This document shows positions 27,130-36,400 of a stretch of 64,000 nt of DNA, piece after piece. The position numbers and the translations under genes are program-made. Positions within the stretch are counted from its first letter, which is position 1. The number at the start of each line of letters is the position of its first letter. Source of the DNA: Shewanella kaireitica (GTDB lineage: Bacteria > Pseudomonadota > Gammaproteobacteria > Enterobacterales > Shewanellaceae); contig NZ_JAKIKQ010000001.1 of NCBI RefSeq assembly GCF_023284045.1, positions 533,500 to 597,499 of the forward strand. Reading direction: 5' to 3'. The notes beneath the pieces are model-generated. The model was not told where the DNA came from, did not search any database, and worked only from the letters and a program-made list of their open reading frames with translations.

Positions 27130-27681
27130 ATGACGACTGAAAAAGAGCAAAGATTACGAGACAAACTACTGCCAGAGATTGAAGAGTTTAAGCATGCTCG
27201 TTCAACTCTGCAGCTTGCAACACAAGACGCTAGTGGTATTCCAAACGCAAGCTATGCACCATTCGCATTGGCCGATGATGGCTTTTACATTTTAGTCAGT
27301 GAGCTTGCTCGTCACGGCACTAACCTAAAAGCCTCAAATATCTTGTCTGTGATGCTGGTTGAAGACGAAAATGAATCCAAGAGTGTTTTCGCCCGTAAGC
27401 GCTTAACCTTTGATGCCACTGCTGAATTGGTCGAGCGTGATAGTGAAACTTTTATAAAAGGGGTGGCGGCACTCTCTGGCCGCTTTGGTGAGATGATTGA
27501 TAACCTCGCCAGTCTAACCGATTTCAACCTGTTCAAGCTTAACCCCCATCAAGGGCTCTATGTTAAAGGCTTTGGTCAGGCATTTAGCCTATCAGGAGCG
27601 GAACTGCTTGATGTCGATTGGAAACGCGATGGTCATCATGGCACACCAAAGGCGGAGCTTGCTGACACGGCAACATCTTAA
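27130..27681 (+). CDS. hutZ: HutZ, haem-degrading/utilisation protein
   Basis: 183 residues, split-barrel fold of the PNPOx-like HutZ/HugZ family that binds haem and cleaves it in vitro, freeing iron. Typical blocks: ATQDASGIPNASYAPFALADDGFYILVSELARHGTNLK, then VFARKRLTFDATAELVER and NPHQGLYVKGFGQAF. The C-terminal HHGTP contains the likely axial His. It ends the hugA-hutX-hutZ unit before a terminator and complements anaerobic HutW. Confidence 0.93.
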   Translation: MTTEKEQRLRDKLLPEIEEFKHARSTLQLATQDASGIPNASYAPFALADDGFYILVSELARHGTNLKASNILSVMLVEDENESKSVFARKRLTFDATAELVERDSETFIKGVAALSGRFGEMIDNLASLTDFNLFKLNPHQGLYVKGFGQAFSLSGAELLDVDWKRDGHHGTPKAELADTATS

Positions 27682-27740
27682 TCCCAATCATGTAGCAGCT
27701 TAAACAAATCAAGCTGTTTGCACTCTTTCACACAATCATT

Positions 27741-27764
27741 ACCCGCTACTCAGCGGGTTTTGTT
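27741..27764 (+). terminator. Terminator after hutZ
   Basis: ACCCGCT (27741-27747) pairs with AGCGGGT (27752-27758) over a 4-nt loop, followed by TTTGTTATT. It lies 60 bp past hutZ and before the ABC exporter gene. Confidence 0.75.
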
Positions 27765-27802
27765 ATTCTAATCTTGTTTACATTCAAATTTAGGACACTG
27801 CA

Positions 27803-29683
27803 TTGAGCCAACAAGCATCCTCTGTCTCCACTGGAACCTCTGAGACAACCGCGCCCCATAAGGCGCCGCTAGAAACTGCCAGCGTCACATCTTCGGTTAG
27901 TCGCCGCGCTGTTTTACCATGGATTGGTGCTTTTTTGAAACCTTATCGAGGGCGAGTCATCGCTGCGATTATCTTCCTATTTATCGGCTCTTTAGCCTGG
28001 CTTTCACTCGGGCAAGGTGTCCGTTTGATGGTTGACGAGGGTTTTTTGCAAGACAATAGTTCACGACTTAATGAAATCATTTTGTTGGTGATCGGGATTA
28101 CGGCATTAAGCAGTAGCGCAATATTTTGCCGCTTCTATCTGATGACTTGGCTAGGCGAGCGTGTAAGTGCCGATATTCGGCTTAAAGTTTATGACCACCT
28201 ATTAAAGTTATCGCCCGGTTTTTACGCCAAACTTAGAACAGGTGAAGTGATCTCACGCTTTACTGCTGACTCAACATTGCTGCAGTCAGTGGTAGGACAA
28301 AGTTTGTCTATGGCACTGAGAGCTAGCGTAACTGTGATTGGCGGCATCGTCATGATGGCTATCACCAGCCTTAAAATGACTGGACTGGTGTTATTGGCGG
28401 TACCTATGGTGCTGGGGCCAATCTTCTTTTTTGGCCGTAAGGTGCGTGATTTATCTCGTAAAAGCCAAGACAAAGTCGGTGACTTGGGCGCTTATGTCGA
28501 TGAAACCTTGCATGAGATCCACACTGTACAAGCTTATTCCCATGAAGATAGAGACCGCGCGCTGTTTGGTGAGCGTGTTGAATCTGTAATGGACGCTGCC
28601 AAAGGGCGTATCAAGTATCGCTCTATCCTTATTTCGCTAGTGATGTTTTTAAGTATTTTAGCTATAGCATTAGTCACTTGGGTGGGAGCCCATGATGTAA
28701 TGAACGGCAGTATCACCGGTGGTGAACTATCCGCCTTTATGTTTTATGCGGTGATGGTGGCAGGTTCAGTAGCAACAATCAGTGAGGTGATTGGCGAAAT
28801 ACAACGAGCTGCTGGTGCTACTGAGAGGTTGATCGAGCTAGTTGAAACGCCGATAGATATTCCCACTGTTGCGGAGCCATTGTCTTTACCTGAGGTGGTT
28901 AAAGGTGAACTGGCGTTAAAACAGGTGCGATTCGCTTACAGTAATATCCGTGAAGGCGGCATAGAAGAGCAGGGCGAAGATGAGGTGATCCGTGGGCTTG
29001 ATATTCACATTAACCCAGCAGAGCGGGTAGCCCTTGTAGGTGCCAGCGGAGCGGGTAAAAGTACATTATTTGAATTACTGCAGCGCTTTTATGTGCTTAA
29101 CAGCGGCAGCATTGAGCTAGACGGTGTTGATATCTCAAAGCTGTGTCCGCAAATCCTCAGGCAGCAATATGCATTAGTGCCACAAGAGTCGGTTATTTTT
29201 GCAACCAGTGTGCTCGAAAATGTCCGCTATGGCCGCCTTGATGCAACCGAGGCTGAGGTGAAGCAAGCTTGCATTGCAGCCCGAGCCGATGAGTTTATTA
29301 CTGAATTTAGCGATGGTTACCACACCTACCTCGGTGAACGAGGCGTGCGTTTATCAGGCGGACAAAAGCAGCGAATCGCCATTGCGCGAGCGATATTAGC
29401 AGATAGGCCAATCTTATTGCTTGACGAAGCAACCAGTGCGCTGGACGCAATCAGTGAGCAAAAGGTTAAGCAAGCGCTTGATAGTTTGATGGTAAACAAA
29501 ACAACGTTAATCATTGCGCATCGCCTATCAACAGTCATTAATGCCGACAGGATCTTAGTGTTAGATAAAGGCCTGTTGGTTGCTAGTGGCACCCATAATG
29601 AGTTAATGCAAAGCAGTGAGCTGTATCGAGAATTTGCCAGTTTACAGCTATTGACTGAAGACCTTACCGCGCCAACGAGTTAA
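27803..29683 (+). CDS. MsbA-like ABC exporter (fused membrane and ATPase domains)
   Basis: 626 residues. Six membrane helices occupy about residues 50-335, starting after a Ser/Thr-rich leader; blocks include FYAKLRTGEVISRFTADSTLLQSVVGQSLS. The C-terminal nucleotide-binding domain has Walker A GASGAGKST, Q-loop VPQESVIFATSV, signature LSGGQKQR, Walker B ILLLDEATSALD and H-loop IAHRLST. Such half-transporters export lipids, peptides or drugs; the substrate is not evident. TTG start with AGGA 7 nt upstream. A terminator is 22 bp downstream, so it is monocistronic. Confidence 0.9.
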   Translation: MSQQASSVSTGTSETTAPHKAPLETASVTSSVSRRAVLPWIGAFLKPYRGRVIAAIIFLFIGSLAWLSLGQGVRLMVDEGFLQDNSSRLNEIILLVIGITALSSSAIFCRFYLMTWLGERVSADIRLKVYDHLLKLSPGFYAKLRTGEVISRFTADSTLLQSVVGQSLSMALRASVTVIGGIVMMAITSLKMTGLVLLAVPMVLGPIFFFGRKVRDLSRKSQDKVGDLGAYVDETLHEIHTVQAYSHEDRDRALFGERVESVMDAAKGRIKYRSILISLVMFLSILAIALVTWVGAHDVMNGSITGGELSAFMFYAVMVAGSVATISEVIGEIQRAAGATERLIELVETPIDIPTVAEPLSLPEVVKGELALKQVRFAYSNIREGGIEEQGEDEVIRGLDIHINPAERVALVGASGAGKSTLFELLQRFYVLNSGSIELDGVDISKLCPQILRQQYALVPQESVIFATSVLENVRYGRLDATEAEVKQACIAARADEFITEFSDGYHTYLGERGVRLSGGQKQRIAIARAILADRPILLLDEATSALDAISEQKVKQALDSLMVNKTTLIIAHRLSTVINADRILVLDKGLLVASGTHNELMQSSELYREFASLQLLTEDLTAPTS

Positions 29684-29704
29684 CCGTGTCATTGTATGGT
29701 TTAT

Positions 29705-29732
29705 AAAGGGCGAGTTATCTCGCCCTTTTTTT
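29705..29732 (+). terminator. Terminator of the ABC exporter gene
   Basis: AAAGGGCGAG-TTAT-CTCGCCCTTT, a 10-bp stem with a U run. Confidence 0.9.
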
Positions 29733-29861
29733 ACTTTGAAAACCAAGTCGCAGGTTAACATTAAACATATTAAGATAAATTTGCGGCCATAGTGAACTAT
29801 ATTCTGGTCGTTAACGTACTGAATCAATGTTGTTTACTACCACTCTCTTGAGGGCTTATCT

Positions 29862-30374
29862 ATGCGATTTTGCTTAGTGTTATCGATGTTGTTTTTGTCA
29901 GCTTGTACTAGTCTACCAAAAGGCATAGAGCCGGTTGATGATTTTGAGCTAACTAAGTACCTCGGCACTTGGTATGAGATCGCAAGACTCGACCATAGCT
30001 TTGAGCGGGGCATGACGCAAGTGACTGCTAATTACGAGATGCGTGAAGATGGTGGCGTTAAAGTGACTAATCGCGGTTTTAAAACCGACGAGCAAATGTG
30101 GGATAGCGCCGATGGTAAAGCTTTCTTTGTTGACGGGACCAACATTGGCCACTTAAAGGTATCTTTCTTTGGACCATTTTATGGCTCTTATGTGGTCTAT
30201 GAACTGGATAAAGAGGGTTATCAGTACGCTTTTATCACCAGTTACAACCGCGATTACCTGTGGTTTTTATCTAGAACGCCAGAGGTAAATGAGGAGCTTA
30301 AACAGCAGTTTATCAAGCAAGCTAAAGAGTTAGGGTTTGCGATGGATGAGATTATTTGGGTTAGTCAGTCGTAG
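29862..30374 (+). CDS. blc: Blc-type outer-membrane lipocalin
   Basis: 170 residues. Lipoprotein signal with lipobox LFLSACTS, then a lipocalin barrel: the signature GTWYEIARLDHSFERGM (structurally conserved GxW), VTANYEMREDGGVKVTNRGF and the C-terminal YLWFLSRTPEV. Bacterial lipocalins of this type bind lysophospholipid or fatty acids and help maintain the envelope. Monocistronic, with a bidirectional-looking hairpin downstream. Confidence 0.93.
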   Translation: MRFCLVLSMLFLSACTSLPKGIEPVDDFELTKYLGTWYEIARLDHSFERGMTQVTANYEMREDGGVKVTNRGFKTDEQMWDSADGKAFFVDGTNIGHLKVSFFGPFYGSYVVYELDKEGYQYAFITSYNRDYLWFLSRTPEVNEELKQQFIKQAKELGFAMDEIIWVSQS

Positions 30375-30432
30375 GTTGCCTAACACTATAGGCCTATAGT
30401 GACGAACAGCGCGGTGCTTTGTTCATTATTGT

Positions 30433-30475
30433 AAAAAGAGCCAAGCCAAAGGCGGCGGAGCGCTTGCTCTTTTTA
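30433..30475 (+). terminator. Terminator after blc, possibly bidirectional
   Basis: AAAAAGAGC with CAAGC on the left pairs with GCTTG and CTCTTTTT on the right, with one bulged base. It lies between blc and the convergent pilin gene, with A and U runs on both sides. Confidence 0.7.
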
Positions 30476-30547
30476 ATTGTAAATCGCAAATACCGATAGC
30501 GTGCACTTTGGCAAACGATTGTAGATGCGACTGAGAACCGTGCTTAT

Positions 30548-31027
30548 TTAGCAACCACTAAAGTCTGTTTCTATGATTGCTGGAGTAGTGAGGCTAGCCG
30601 CTCGAAAGTATTTTACTCTACACCGCTCTGGTGTTGGCGCTGAAGAGTAGTCGAATACGGCTGGTGAAGCACTATCGTCATAGGTAATGTCAGTGTCGCT
30701 ATCTAACTCTATCAAACTGTTTACTGCGAGTGCTTTATCACTGGTAGAGCCATCGCCATAGATCACAAAGTCAGGGTAACCATAACGTAAGCCATAGTGT
30801 TTCCCGCTAATGATCAAGCTGTCACTAGAGCCCATTTTGTTTGATATTAATGCTTTTGCATGTGCCATCTTAACAGCGTCGCTCAAACTTCCTTTGAGAG
30901 ACTGCATGACTGACTTTCTAGCATCGCTGCCCAAGTCGATAAACTTAGGCGCTGCTGTTACGGCTAAAATACCTAAAATTATAATAACGACAACCAGTTC
31001 AATCAGTGTAAAGCCATTCTTTTTCAT
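30548..31027 (-). CDS. MshA-like type IV pilin, solitary
   Basis: 159 residues. MKKNG^[54 protein letters not shown] closely resembles MshA-family pilins: a short basic leader with cleavage after Gly, and Glu at +5. Two C-terminal Cys (RCRVKYF and the final FSGC) would form the disulphide-bound D region. No pilus machinery is adjacent. It is related to the pilin at 11124-11666 in the N-terminal helix and general layout but differs in the C-terminal domain. Confidence 0.87.
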   Translation of the reverse strand: MKKNGFTLIELVVVIIILGILAVTAAPKFIDLGSDARKSVMQSLKGSLSDAVKMAHAKALISNKMGSSDSLIISGKHYGLRYGYPDFVIYGDGSTSDKALAVNSLIELDSDTDITYDDSASPAVFDYSSAPTPERCRVKYFRAASLTTPAIIETDFSGC

Positions 31028-31082
31028 GATTAATTTATTCCTATTGCTCTGGCTAATACAGGAATGTATATTTTTTAGTTAG

Positions 31083-31438
31083 CATTCAATGCAGCAGTAT
31101 TTAGCGGTGTTGAATATGAGTCAACATAATTAGAATGCTTGTCGATGAAAATTATTCAGCTAAATAGTCTACGGACTAAATACTGTAATTTTTTCTTACT
31201 TTACATTCATTCTAATGTGAAAAATTAGAGGTAATTCTAATAGTCGGGTTTTAACTAATTTAATCTGGATGGTTGAATTAGTTACATGCTGATTGAAGGT
31301 AGGTCTATGAAAGTTGAGTCATTTGGGCTTTCTTCGAACGGCCTTAGAATCTCTTAGGTAACCAAAAAGGTGGAGTGTCTTCTTATTAGTAGAATATAAG
31401 GGAGCGGTGGACTCCCTTATAGTATCTTCAAGCAGAAA
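31083..31438. other. Intergenic region upstream of the second pilin
   Basis: No gene seen. AT-rich, carrying the pilin promoter and, near the ligase stop, an inverted repeat at 31395-31421: TATAAGGGAG and CTCCCTTATA around 7 nt, a perfect 10-bp stem without a U run on the minus strand; it probably protects or ends the acyl-CoA ligase mRNA. Confidence 0.55.
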
Positions 31439-33037
31439 CTACTTACGCAGCTCTCTACGCAAAATTTTACCTACGGTTGATTTAGGCAGGGCGTCAACAA
31501 AGCTGATGATCTTAGGGACTTTGTATGCCGTGAGCTGTTCACGGCAGTAGCTGTCGATCATTGTCTTTGCTTGCTGGTGTTCCATATTGTTGTCACTGAG
31601 CACGATAACCGCTTTTACTGCTTCGCCGCTGCGCTCATCTTCGACACCGATGACGGCGCATTCGAGTACAGCTTCATGGTTTGATAGCACATCTTCGACT
31701 TCATTAGGGTAAACGTTAAAGCCTGAGACGATGATCATATCCTTTTTCCGGTCGACAATTTTGTGGTAACCGTCATCTGTAGCTAAGGCAATATCGCCGG
31801 TTTTAAAGTAGCCATCACTGGTCATCACCTTGGCGGTCTCATCAGGATTATTCCAGTAACCTAACATCACTTGCGGGCCAAAGACGGCAAGTTCGCCTGT
31901 TTCACCGATAGGCACTTCTTTATCATCCATGTCGAGGATCTTTACATGGGTACCAAGTACTGGTTTTCCTATGGTGCCGAGTTGTTCAAGCCCTGGCGCA
32001 TTGAGTGAAACTACTGGAGAGGTTTCTGATAATCCATAACCTTCAGAGATGGTGCAACCTGTGGTTTGCTGCCAAATATTGGCGGCGGCTTGTGTAAGTG
32101 CTGTGCCGCCTGAGATGGTGACTTTTAGGTGACTAAAATCCAATGCTTTAAACTCAGGTTGATGGCAGAGGCCAACAAATAGCGTGTTGAGTCCGGCAAA
32201 ACCGGTGAATGGATATTGCGCTAGTGTAGAGATTAATCCTGAAATATCACGAGGATTGGGAATCAATACTGAGCAGCCGCCACGTTCATAATAAAGCACC
32301 AAATTCACCATGAAAGCGTAGATGTGATACACGGGGAGCGGGGCGACAAATATCTCTTCCCCTTCCACTAAACGATCGCCTAAGCGGGACTTTATCTGCA
32401 TCGCATTGGCAAGTAGATTGCCATGGGTCAGCATCGCGCCTTTGGATAGACCCGTGGTGCCACCTGTATATTGCAGCGCGGCGATTTGCCCTGGAACACT
32501 AATCACTGGCGCGTAGTTGAGCTTTTCGCCTGCCGCAAGCACATCACAAAAAGGTACGGTTGCAAATGGCACTTCTGGTTGTGACTGTGGTGCAATTAAG
32601 TCCATCGCATGGGTTGAGATAACTGTTTCTATGTCCGTGTTAGCGACCACTTCGGTTAGCGTTGGTAGTAAGTCCGATAACACGACTAAGGCTTTTGCGC
32701 CTGAGTCATTGAACTGGTGGATAAGTTCACGTTGGGTGTAGAGTGGGTTAGTGTTAACTAACACCATGCCAGCTTTGATAGCGCCATATGCGGCAATCAC
32801 AAATTGGGTAATGTTAGGCAGTTGAATCGCGACTCTGTCACCTTGTACTAGATTGGTCTCTTGCTGCAGATAAGCAGCAAATTGACGTGAGTAGTGGTTA
32901 ATTTCGTTGAAGGTTGTCTCGTGGCCTAAGCAGGAGTATGCGGCTTTATCACCGTATCTAGCACTAGCAAGTTCTATCAGATCATTAAGCGATGCATAGC
33001 GTGAAAGGTCTAGTGTCGAGTCTGAATCATATGCCAT
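31439..33037 (-). CDS. Acyl-CoA ligase (FadD-like AMP-binding enzyme)
   Basis: 532-residue adenylate-forming enzyme that activates fatty acids to acyl-CoA. Core motifs: P-loop-like YTGGTTGLSKGAMLTH (A3), YGLSETSPVVSLN (A5), GYFKTGDIA (A7), VDRKKDMIIVSGFNVYPNEVEDVL (A8) and the catalytic Lys in PKSTVGKILRREL (A10). Length and motifs fit long- or medium-chain FadD-type ligases; the chain length cannot be read. Two FadD paralogues are common in this group, so no symbol is given. A PsrA-like site is upstream. Confidence 0.88.
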   Translation of the reverse strand: MAYDSDSTLDLSRYASLNDLIELASARYGDKAAYSCLGHETTFNEINHYSRQFAAYLQQETNLVQGDRVAIQLPNITQFVIAAYGAIKAGMVLVNTNPLYTQRELIHQFNDSGAKALVVLSDLLPTLTEVVANTDIETVISTHAMDLIAPQSQPEVPFATVPFCDVLAAGEKLNYAPVISVPGQIAALQYTGGTTGLSKGAMLTHGNLLANAMQIKSRLGDRLVEGEEIFVAPLPVYHIYAFMVNLVLYYERGGCSVLIPNPRDISGLISTLAQYPFTGFAGLNTLFVGLCHQPEFKALDFSHLKVTISGGTALTQAAANIWQQTTGCTISEGYGLSETSPVVSLNAPGLEQLGTIGKPVLGTHVKILDMDDKEVPIGETGELAVFGPQVMLGYWNNPDETAKVMTSDGYFKTGDIALATDDGYHKIVDRKKDMIIVSGFNVYPNEVEDVLSNHEAVLECAVIGVEDERSGEAVKAVIVLSDNNMEHQQAKTMIDSYCREQLTAYKVPKIISFVDALPKSTVGKILRRELRK

Positions 33038-33086
33038 GGAGATACCTTAGTTAGCCAGTTTCTAATTATTATGGATTAGTAAAAAT

Positions 33087-33100
33087 CAAACAGGTGTTTA
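33087..33100. promoter_or_regulatory. PsrA-like site upstream of the acyl-CoA ligase
   Basis: CAAAC-AGGT-GTTTA matches the fatty-acid repressor PsrA motif (G/C)AAAC-N2-4-GTTT(G/C) except at the last base. It lies 50 bp upstream of the ATG. The 11-mer AAAAATCAAAC overlapping it occurs again at 33159-33169, and GAAAT-N5-GTTTC lies between. Confidence 0.5.
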
Positions 33101-33233
33101 GATTAGTGCGAATATCCCTCCAAGGTCAATGGTCAGCGGTGAAATAAATTGTTTCAGCAAAAATCAAACTAAAGAGAAGTATCGCATTGTTAGATTTAGA
33201 CTTTTTACTCTACTTGGTGGCGGAGGCTATATA

Positions 33234-33270
33234 AATGAAAGGTAATGCAAATCGTGCATTACCTTTCATT
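33234..33270. terminator. 16-bp perfect hairpin downstream of ccoG
   Basis: AATGAAAGGTAATGCA and TGCATTACCTTTCATT flank a 5-nt loop, 22 bp beyond the ccoG stop. The stem is long and perfect but U runs are weak; it most likely ends or stabilises the ccoG transcript. Confidence 0.65.
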
Positions 33271-33291
33271 GTTTGAAGTGAAAACTGGAGT

Positions 33292-34749
33292 TTAAATTGG
33301 GCTAAAGAAGCTGGAGTTTTGCGTTACCTGACTATGGCTGTGTTGCTCGGCGACCACAAAGGTAATTTCATTGCGGCTTTTATCAAGCGCGTTTAGATCG
33401 GCTGACACCGTTACTGGGTAATCCAGCTGCTCGCCTGCCTCAATTAATACTCGTGATTTGCCCGCCAGTTGGTAGCTGTTATTACCCGATACGTATATTT
33501 GATAGTGACGTGCCTGCTGAGTTTTATTGCGGATCTTTAAGGTAAAACTATTCTCGATAGCATCGCTGAGCGTTTCACGGTAAAGGGTTTGTCGATCGCG
33601 AATAACATTAAGCTCAATGGCTGAACGGTTACTGATATCAAAACCAATCACAGTCAACATGATCAATGCGGCGATGCCATAGCCTAGGAATTTATAAGAC
33701 TCGTAAAAAGGCACGGCTTTATCGACTAGCTCATTTTCGCTGGCGTAGCTGATGAGGTTAGTTTTATAACCGAACTTCTCCATGGTTTGATTACACGCAT
33801 CGACGCAAGCACCACAGTTGATGCATTCGTACTGTAGGCCGTTACGAATATCAATGCCAGTAGGGCAAACATCCACACACAAGTTACAGTCTACGCAGTC
33901 GCCTAAATCAGTTTCTTGTTTGCGTTTGCGTGGGCCACGGCTTTCGCCACGGGCGGCATCATAGGTAACTGTCTTGGTATTAGCATCAAACATCACTGAT
34001 TGAAAGCGTGCGTAAGGGCAGCAATGTAGGCACATCTGTTCGCGCATCCAACCTGCATTCAAGTAGGTACAAATCGCAAAAAACCATACCCAGGTGGCGA
34101 CCCAAAAGCTGGCTTCGAAAGTCAAAATGTCTAAATACAATTCTCGGGCAGGAATAAAGTAAGCGATAAAGCCACAGCCGGTAAGTAGAGCAATAACGCC
34201 CCAAGCTAAGTGTTTGCTGATGCGCTTGCTCGCCTTTTGTGCGCTCATCGGCGCCTTGTCTAGGGCTAAACGTTTGTTGCTACTGCCTTCTATGCGCTCT
34301 TCAATCCAAACGAACATAAATGTCCAAGCGGTTTGTGGGCATAAGTATCCACACCAGACTCTGCCCCAAAATACCGTGGCAAAAAACAGTAGGAAAGCGG
34401 CAGCAATAAATACCCAAGCGAGAATGGTAAAGTCTTGCGGCCATAAAGTGGTGCCAAAAAAGATAAACTGCTGCTCACTAATATTGAACAAAATAGCTTG
34501 CCGGCCTTGATAGGAGATAAAGGGCAGTAGGAAAAATAGCGCTACTAGAAGGCTATTCATTCCGGTTCTAATGCGTTGAAAGTATCCCTTTTGCTGGCGA
34601 ATATGGATCTTGCCACTGGTTTGGCTGTCGATCTGTTTAATAGGAATACGCTGATTTTTTAGCGGGCTGCTCTTAGCCACGTTGCTGTTTTCTACTGCAC
34701 TGCTGTTACTATTGCTATTTAACATTGGCTTCTCTATAGACACTGACAT
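33292..34749 (-). CDS. ccoG: CcoG (RdxA/FixG), cbb3 oxidase maturation ferredoxin-like membrane protein
   Basis: 485 residues. An inner-membrane protein implicated in copper handling for cbb3 cytochrome oxidase assembly. It has four or five membrane segments, a CPQTAWTFMFVWIEERIEG block, CLHCCPYARFQ, and two 4Fe-4S clusters: CVDCNLCVDVCP and CINCGACVDAC. A C-terminal periplasmic Ig-like domain (FTLKIRNKTQQARHYQIYVSGNN) completes the CcoG layout. The usual partner genes (ccoNOPQ, ccoIS) are not in the window. The start may be this ATG or the ATG at 34725; a sigma-54-like promoter sits just upstream, leaving a very short leader for the first. Confidence 0.93.
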   Translation of the reverse strand: MSVSIEKPMLNSNSNSSAVENSNVAKSSPLKNQRIPIKQIDSQTSGKIHIRQQKGYFQRIRTGMNSLLVALFFLLPFISYQGRQAILFNISEQQFIFFGTTLWPQDFTILAWVFIAAAFLLFFATVFWGRVWCGYLCPQTAWTFMFVWIEERIEGSSNKRLALDKAPMSAQKASKRISKHLAWGVIALLTGCGFIAYFIPARELYLDILTFEASFWVATWVWFFAICTYLNAGWMREQMCLHCCPYARFQSVMFDANTKTVTYDAARGESRGPRKRKQETDLGDCVDCNLCVDVCPTGIDIRNGLQYECINCGACVDACNQTMEKFGYKTNLISYASENELVDKAVPFYESYKFLGYGIAALIMLTVIGFDISNRSAIELNVIRDRQTLYRETLSDAIENSFTLKIRNKTQQARHYQIYVSGNNSYQLAGKSRVLIEAGEQLDYPVTVSADLNALDKSRNEITFVVAEQHSHSQVTQNSSFFSPI

Positions 34750-34769
34750 TGTTCACTCAGGAGCTATAT

Positions 34770-34785
34770 AGCAAGCATTAGGCCA
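34770..34785 (-). promoter_or_regulatory. Sigma-54-like promoter of ccoG
   Basis: TGGCCT-AATGC-TTGCT on the minus strand matches the -24/-12 consensus TGGCAC-N5-TTGCW, keeping GG and GC exactly 10 bp apart. The predicted start of transcription is near 34760. A bEBP gene lies next door and an inverted repeat sits upstream at 34839-34872. Confidence 0.65.
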
Positions 34786-34838
34786 TATTTTAAGTTATTG
34801 ATTATATTGTTATTAGTTCAATTTGCCATCTGATTCTA

Positions 34839-34872
34839 TCACGACATATCGATAAGTGACGATATGTCGTGA
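34839..34872. promoter_or_regulatory. Inverted repeat upstream of ccoG (candidate activator site)
   Basis: TCACGACATATCG and CGATATGTCGTGA form a perfect 13-bp inverted repeat around 8 nt, about 80-110 bp upstream of the predicted sigma-54 start of ccoG. The half-site TCACGACATA recurs at 36403-36412 before the neighbouring activator gene. It could alternatively be the activator's terminator (it follows the stop by 13 bp), though no U run is present. Confidence 0.6.
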
Positions 34873-34884
34873 GCTTTCGAGTCA

Positions 34885-36342
34885 TTAAATGGGACGGCTA
34901 ATACCCAACTTGCTCATTCGAGATCGCAAAGTGCTAGGTGGCATACCGAGTATTGCCGCCGCCCCTGTTGTACCAGAGATCCGCCATTGGTTCTGCTTTA
35001 ATATCTTTAGTATGTGGGCTTTTTCTATTTCAGCTAATGTTTGCTTAGCCCCGGTGCCGCTTGACGTTTGCATGTGTGGTTCTGCGGCTAACTGGCCAAA
35101 CTCTAGTATGGGGCCATTTGATAAAATCATTTCTCTTTCAAGGACATTTTGCAGTTCACGCACATTGCCAGGCCAGCTGTGTTTGATGAGCTTTTGCATG
35201 CCGCGTTGGCTCACTTTACTGATCTTCTTACCGAGCTTTTTATTAAGCTCTAGGATTAAGTGGCTGACAAGTTCTGGAATATCAGATAATCGATTACGCA
35301 ATGGCGGTACTATGATTGGAAAGACATTCAGGCGGTAGTATAGATCCATTCTAAATAACCCCTGTTCAACCCGTTTGAGTAGGTCATGGTGAGTCGCAGT
35401 AATCAACCTAATATCCACCTTTATCGTTTGGCTGCTGCCTACTCGCTCGAACTCTTGCTCTTGAATAACGCGCAGTAACTTTGACTGGGCTTCAAGGGTT
35501 AGCTCTGCTACTTCATCGAGAAACAGCGTGCCATTGTTAGCCAATTCAAATCGTCCCTTGCGGCGACTTGTCGCTCCAGTATAAGCGCCTTTTTCATGGC
35601 CAAACAGTTCACTCTCTAACAGCGCCGCTGAGAATGCGGCGCAGTTAACACTCACTAACGGTTTGTCGGCGCGGTTACTTAAGCGGTGTAGGTTACGCGC
35701 AACCAACTCTTTACCAGTGCCGTTTTCTCCACTAATGAGTACGGTGCTCTCTGTGTTTGCCACCAGTTTTATCTGTTGGATTAACTGAGATATTTGATTG
35801 CTGCTACCTGATATTCCTACATCCCCAGTTCTGTCGGCAAGCTCAAGTTGCAGGTATTGATTTTCGAAAGATAACTTTTCTGATAAGGCCTGAACCTGTT
35901 CTAATGCTTGTCGCAAAGACTGTTCCGTTTGCTTTTGAATACTAATGTCACGAAATATCGCGACTACGCCCATCATTACGCCATCTTTATAGACGGCGGT
36001 TGAGGTGTAATGTACTGGAAAACTAGAGCCATCTTTACGCCAGAATACTTCGTGGCTTATTTCGCGGGCAACACCATCTTTAAGCGTGCTGTAGATGGGG
36101 CAGTCCTCCTTGGGGTAGTGGCTGCCATCGTTGTGGCTATGGTGATGGCAGTCATGAATATTTTTGCCTAATAACTCTTGAGTTTGCCAGCCTGTCATTT
36201 TTTCAGCGGCAGGATTAATGAACACCGCATTGCCTTCGAGATCAAAGCCATAAATGCCTTCACTAACTGCATTCAGTATCAATTGGTTTTCTGGCAGAAA
36301 GTCTGCGTGTGTGGTTTTTTGTTGCAGATTGATAGCTGTCAT
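34885..36342 (-). CDS. PAS-domain sigma-54-dependent transcriptional activator
   Basis: 485 residues from the ATG preceded by AGGAAG (a frame extension of 10 codons lacks one). N-terminal PAS domain (about 20-135) with a His/Cys-rich insert [19 protein letters not shown] at 63-81 that could bind metal or a redox ligand; a short coiled coil; an AAA+ domain with Walker A GENGTGKE (205-212), GAYTGA sigma-54 contact loop (252-257), FLDEVAE Walker B and the [11 protein letters not shown] sensor 2 region; and a C-terminal Fis-type helix-turn-helix ([25 protein letters not shown]). No receiver domain and no partner kinase nearby, so the PAS domain should sense directly. Likely targets are itself and ccoG, by matching inverted repeats. 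Confidence 0.9.
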   Translation of the reverse strand: MTAINLQQKTTHADFLPENQLILNAVSEGIYGFDLEGNAVFINPAAEKMTGWQTQELLGKNIHDCHHHSHNDGSHYPKEDCPIYSTLKDGVAREISHEVFWRKDGSSFPVHYTSTAVYKDGVMMGVVAIFRDISIQKQTEQSLRQALEQVQALSEKLSFENQYLQLELADRTGDVGISGSSNQISQLIQQIKLVANTESTVLISGENGTGKELVARNLHRLSNRADKPLVSVNCAAFSAALLESELFGHEKGAYTGATSRRKGRFELANNGTLFLDEVAELTLEAQSKLLRVIQEQEFERVGSSQTIKVDIRLITATHHDLLKRVEQGLFRMDLYYRLNVFPIIVPPLRNRLSDIPELVSHLILELNKKLGKKISKVSQRGMQKLIKHSWPGNVRELQNVLEREMILSNGPILEFGQLAAEPHMQTSSGTGAKQTLAEIEKAHILKILKQNQWRISGTTGAAAILGMPPSTLRSRMSKLGISRPI

Positions 36343-36400
36343 GGTCTTCCTATCGCGATATAAGGTGAGCAATCCAGCATAAGTATACGCTAAAGAGTCA

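Noticed and set aside
34889..35338. 149-codon + strand frame opposite the sigma-54 activator
   Set aside because: Antisense of conserved AAA+ motifs; no ribosome site.
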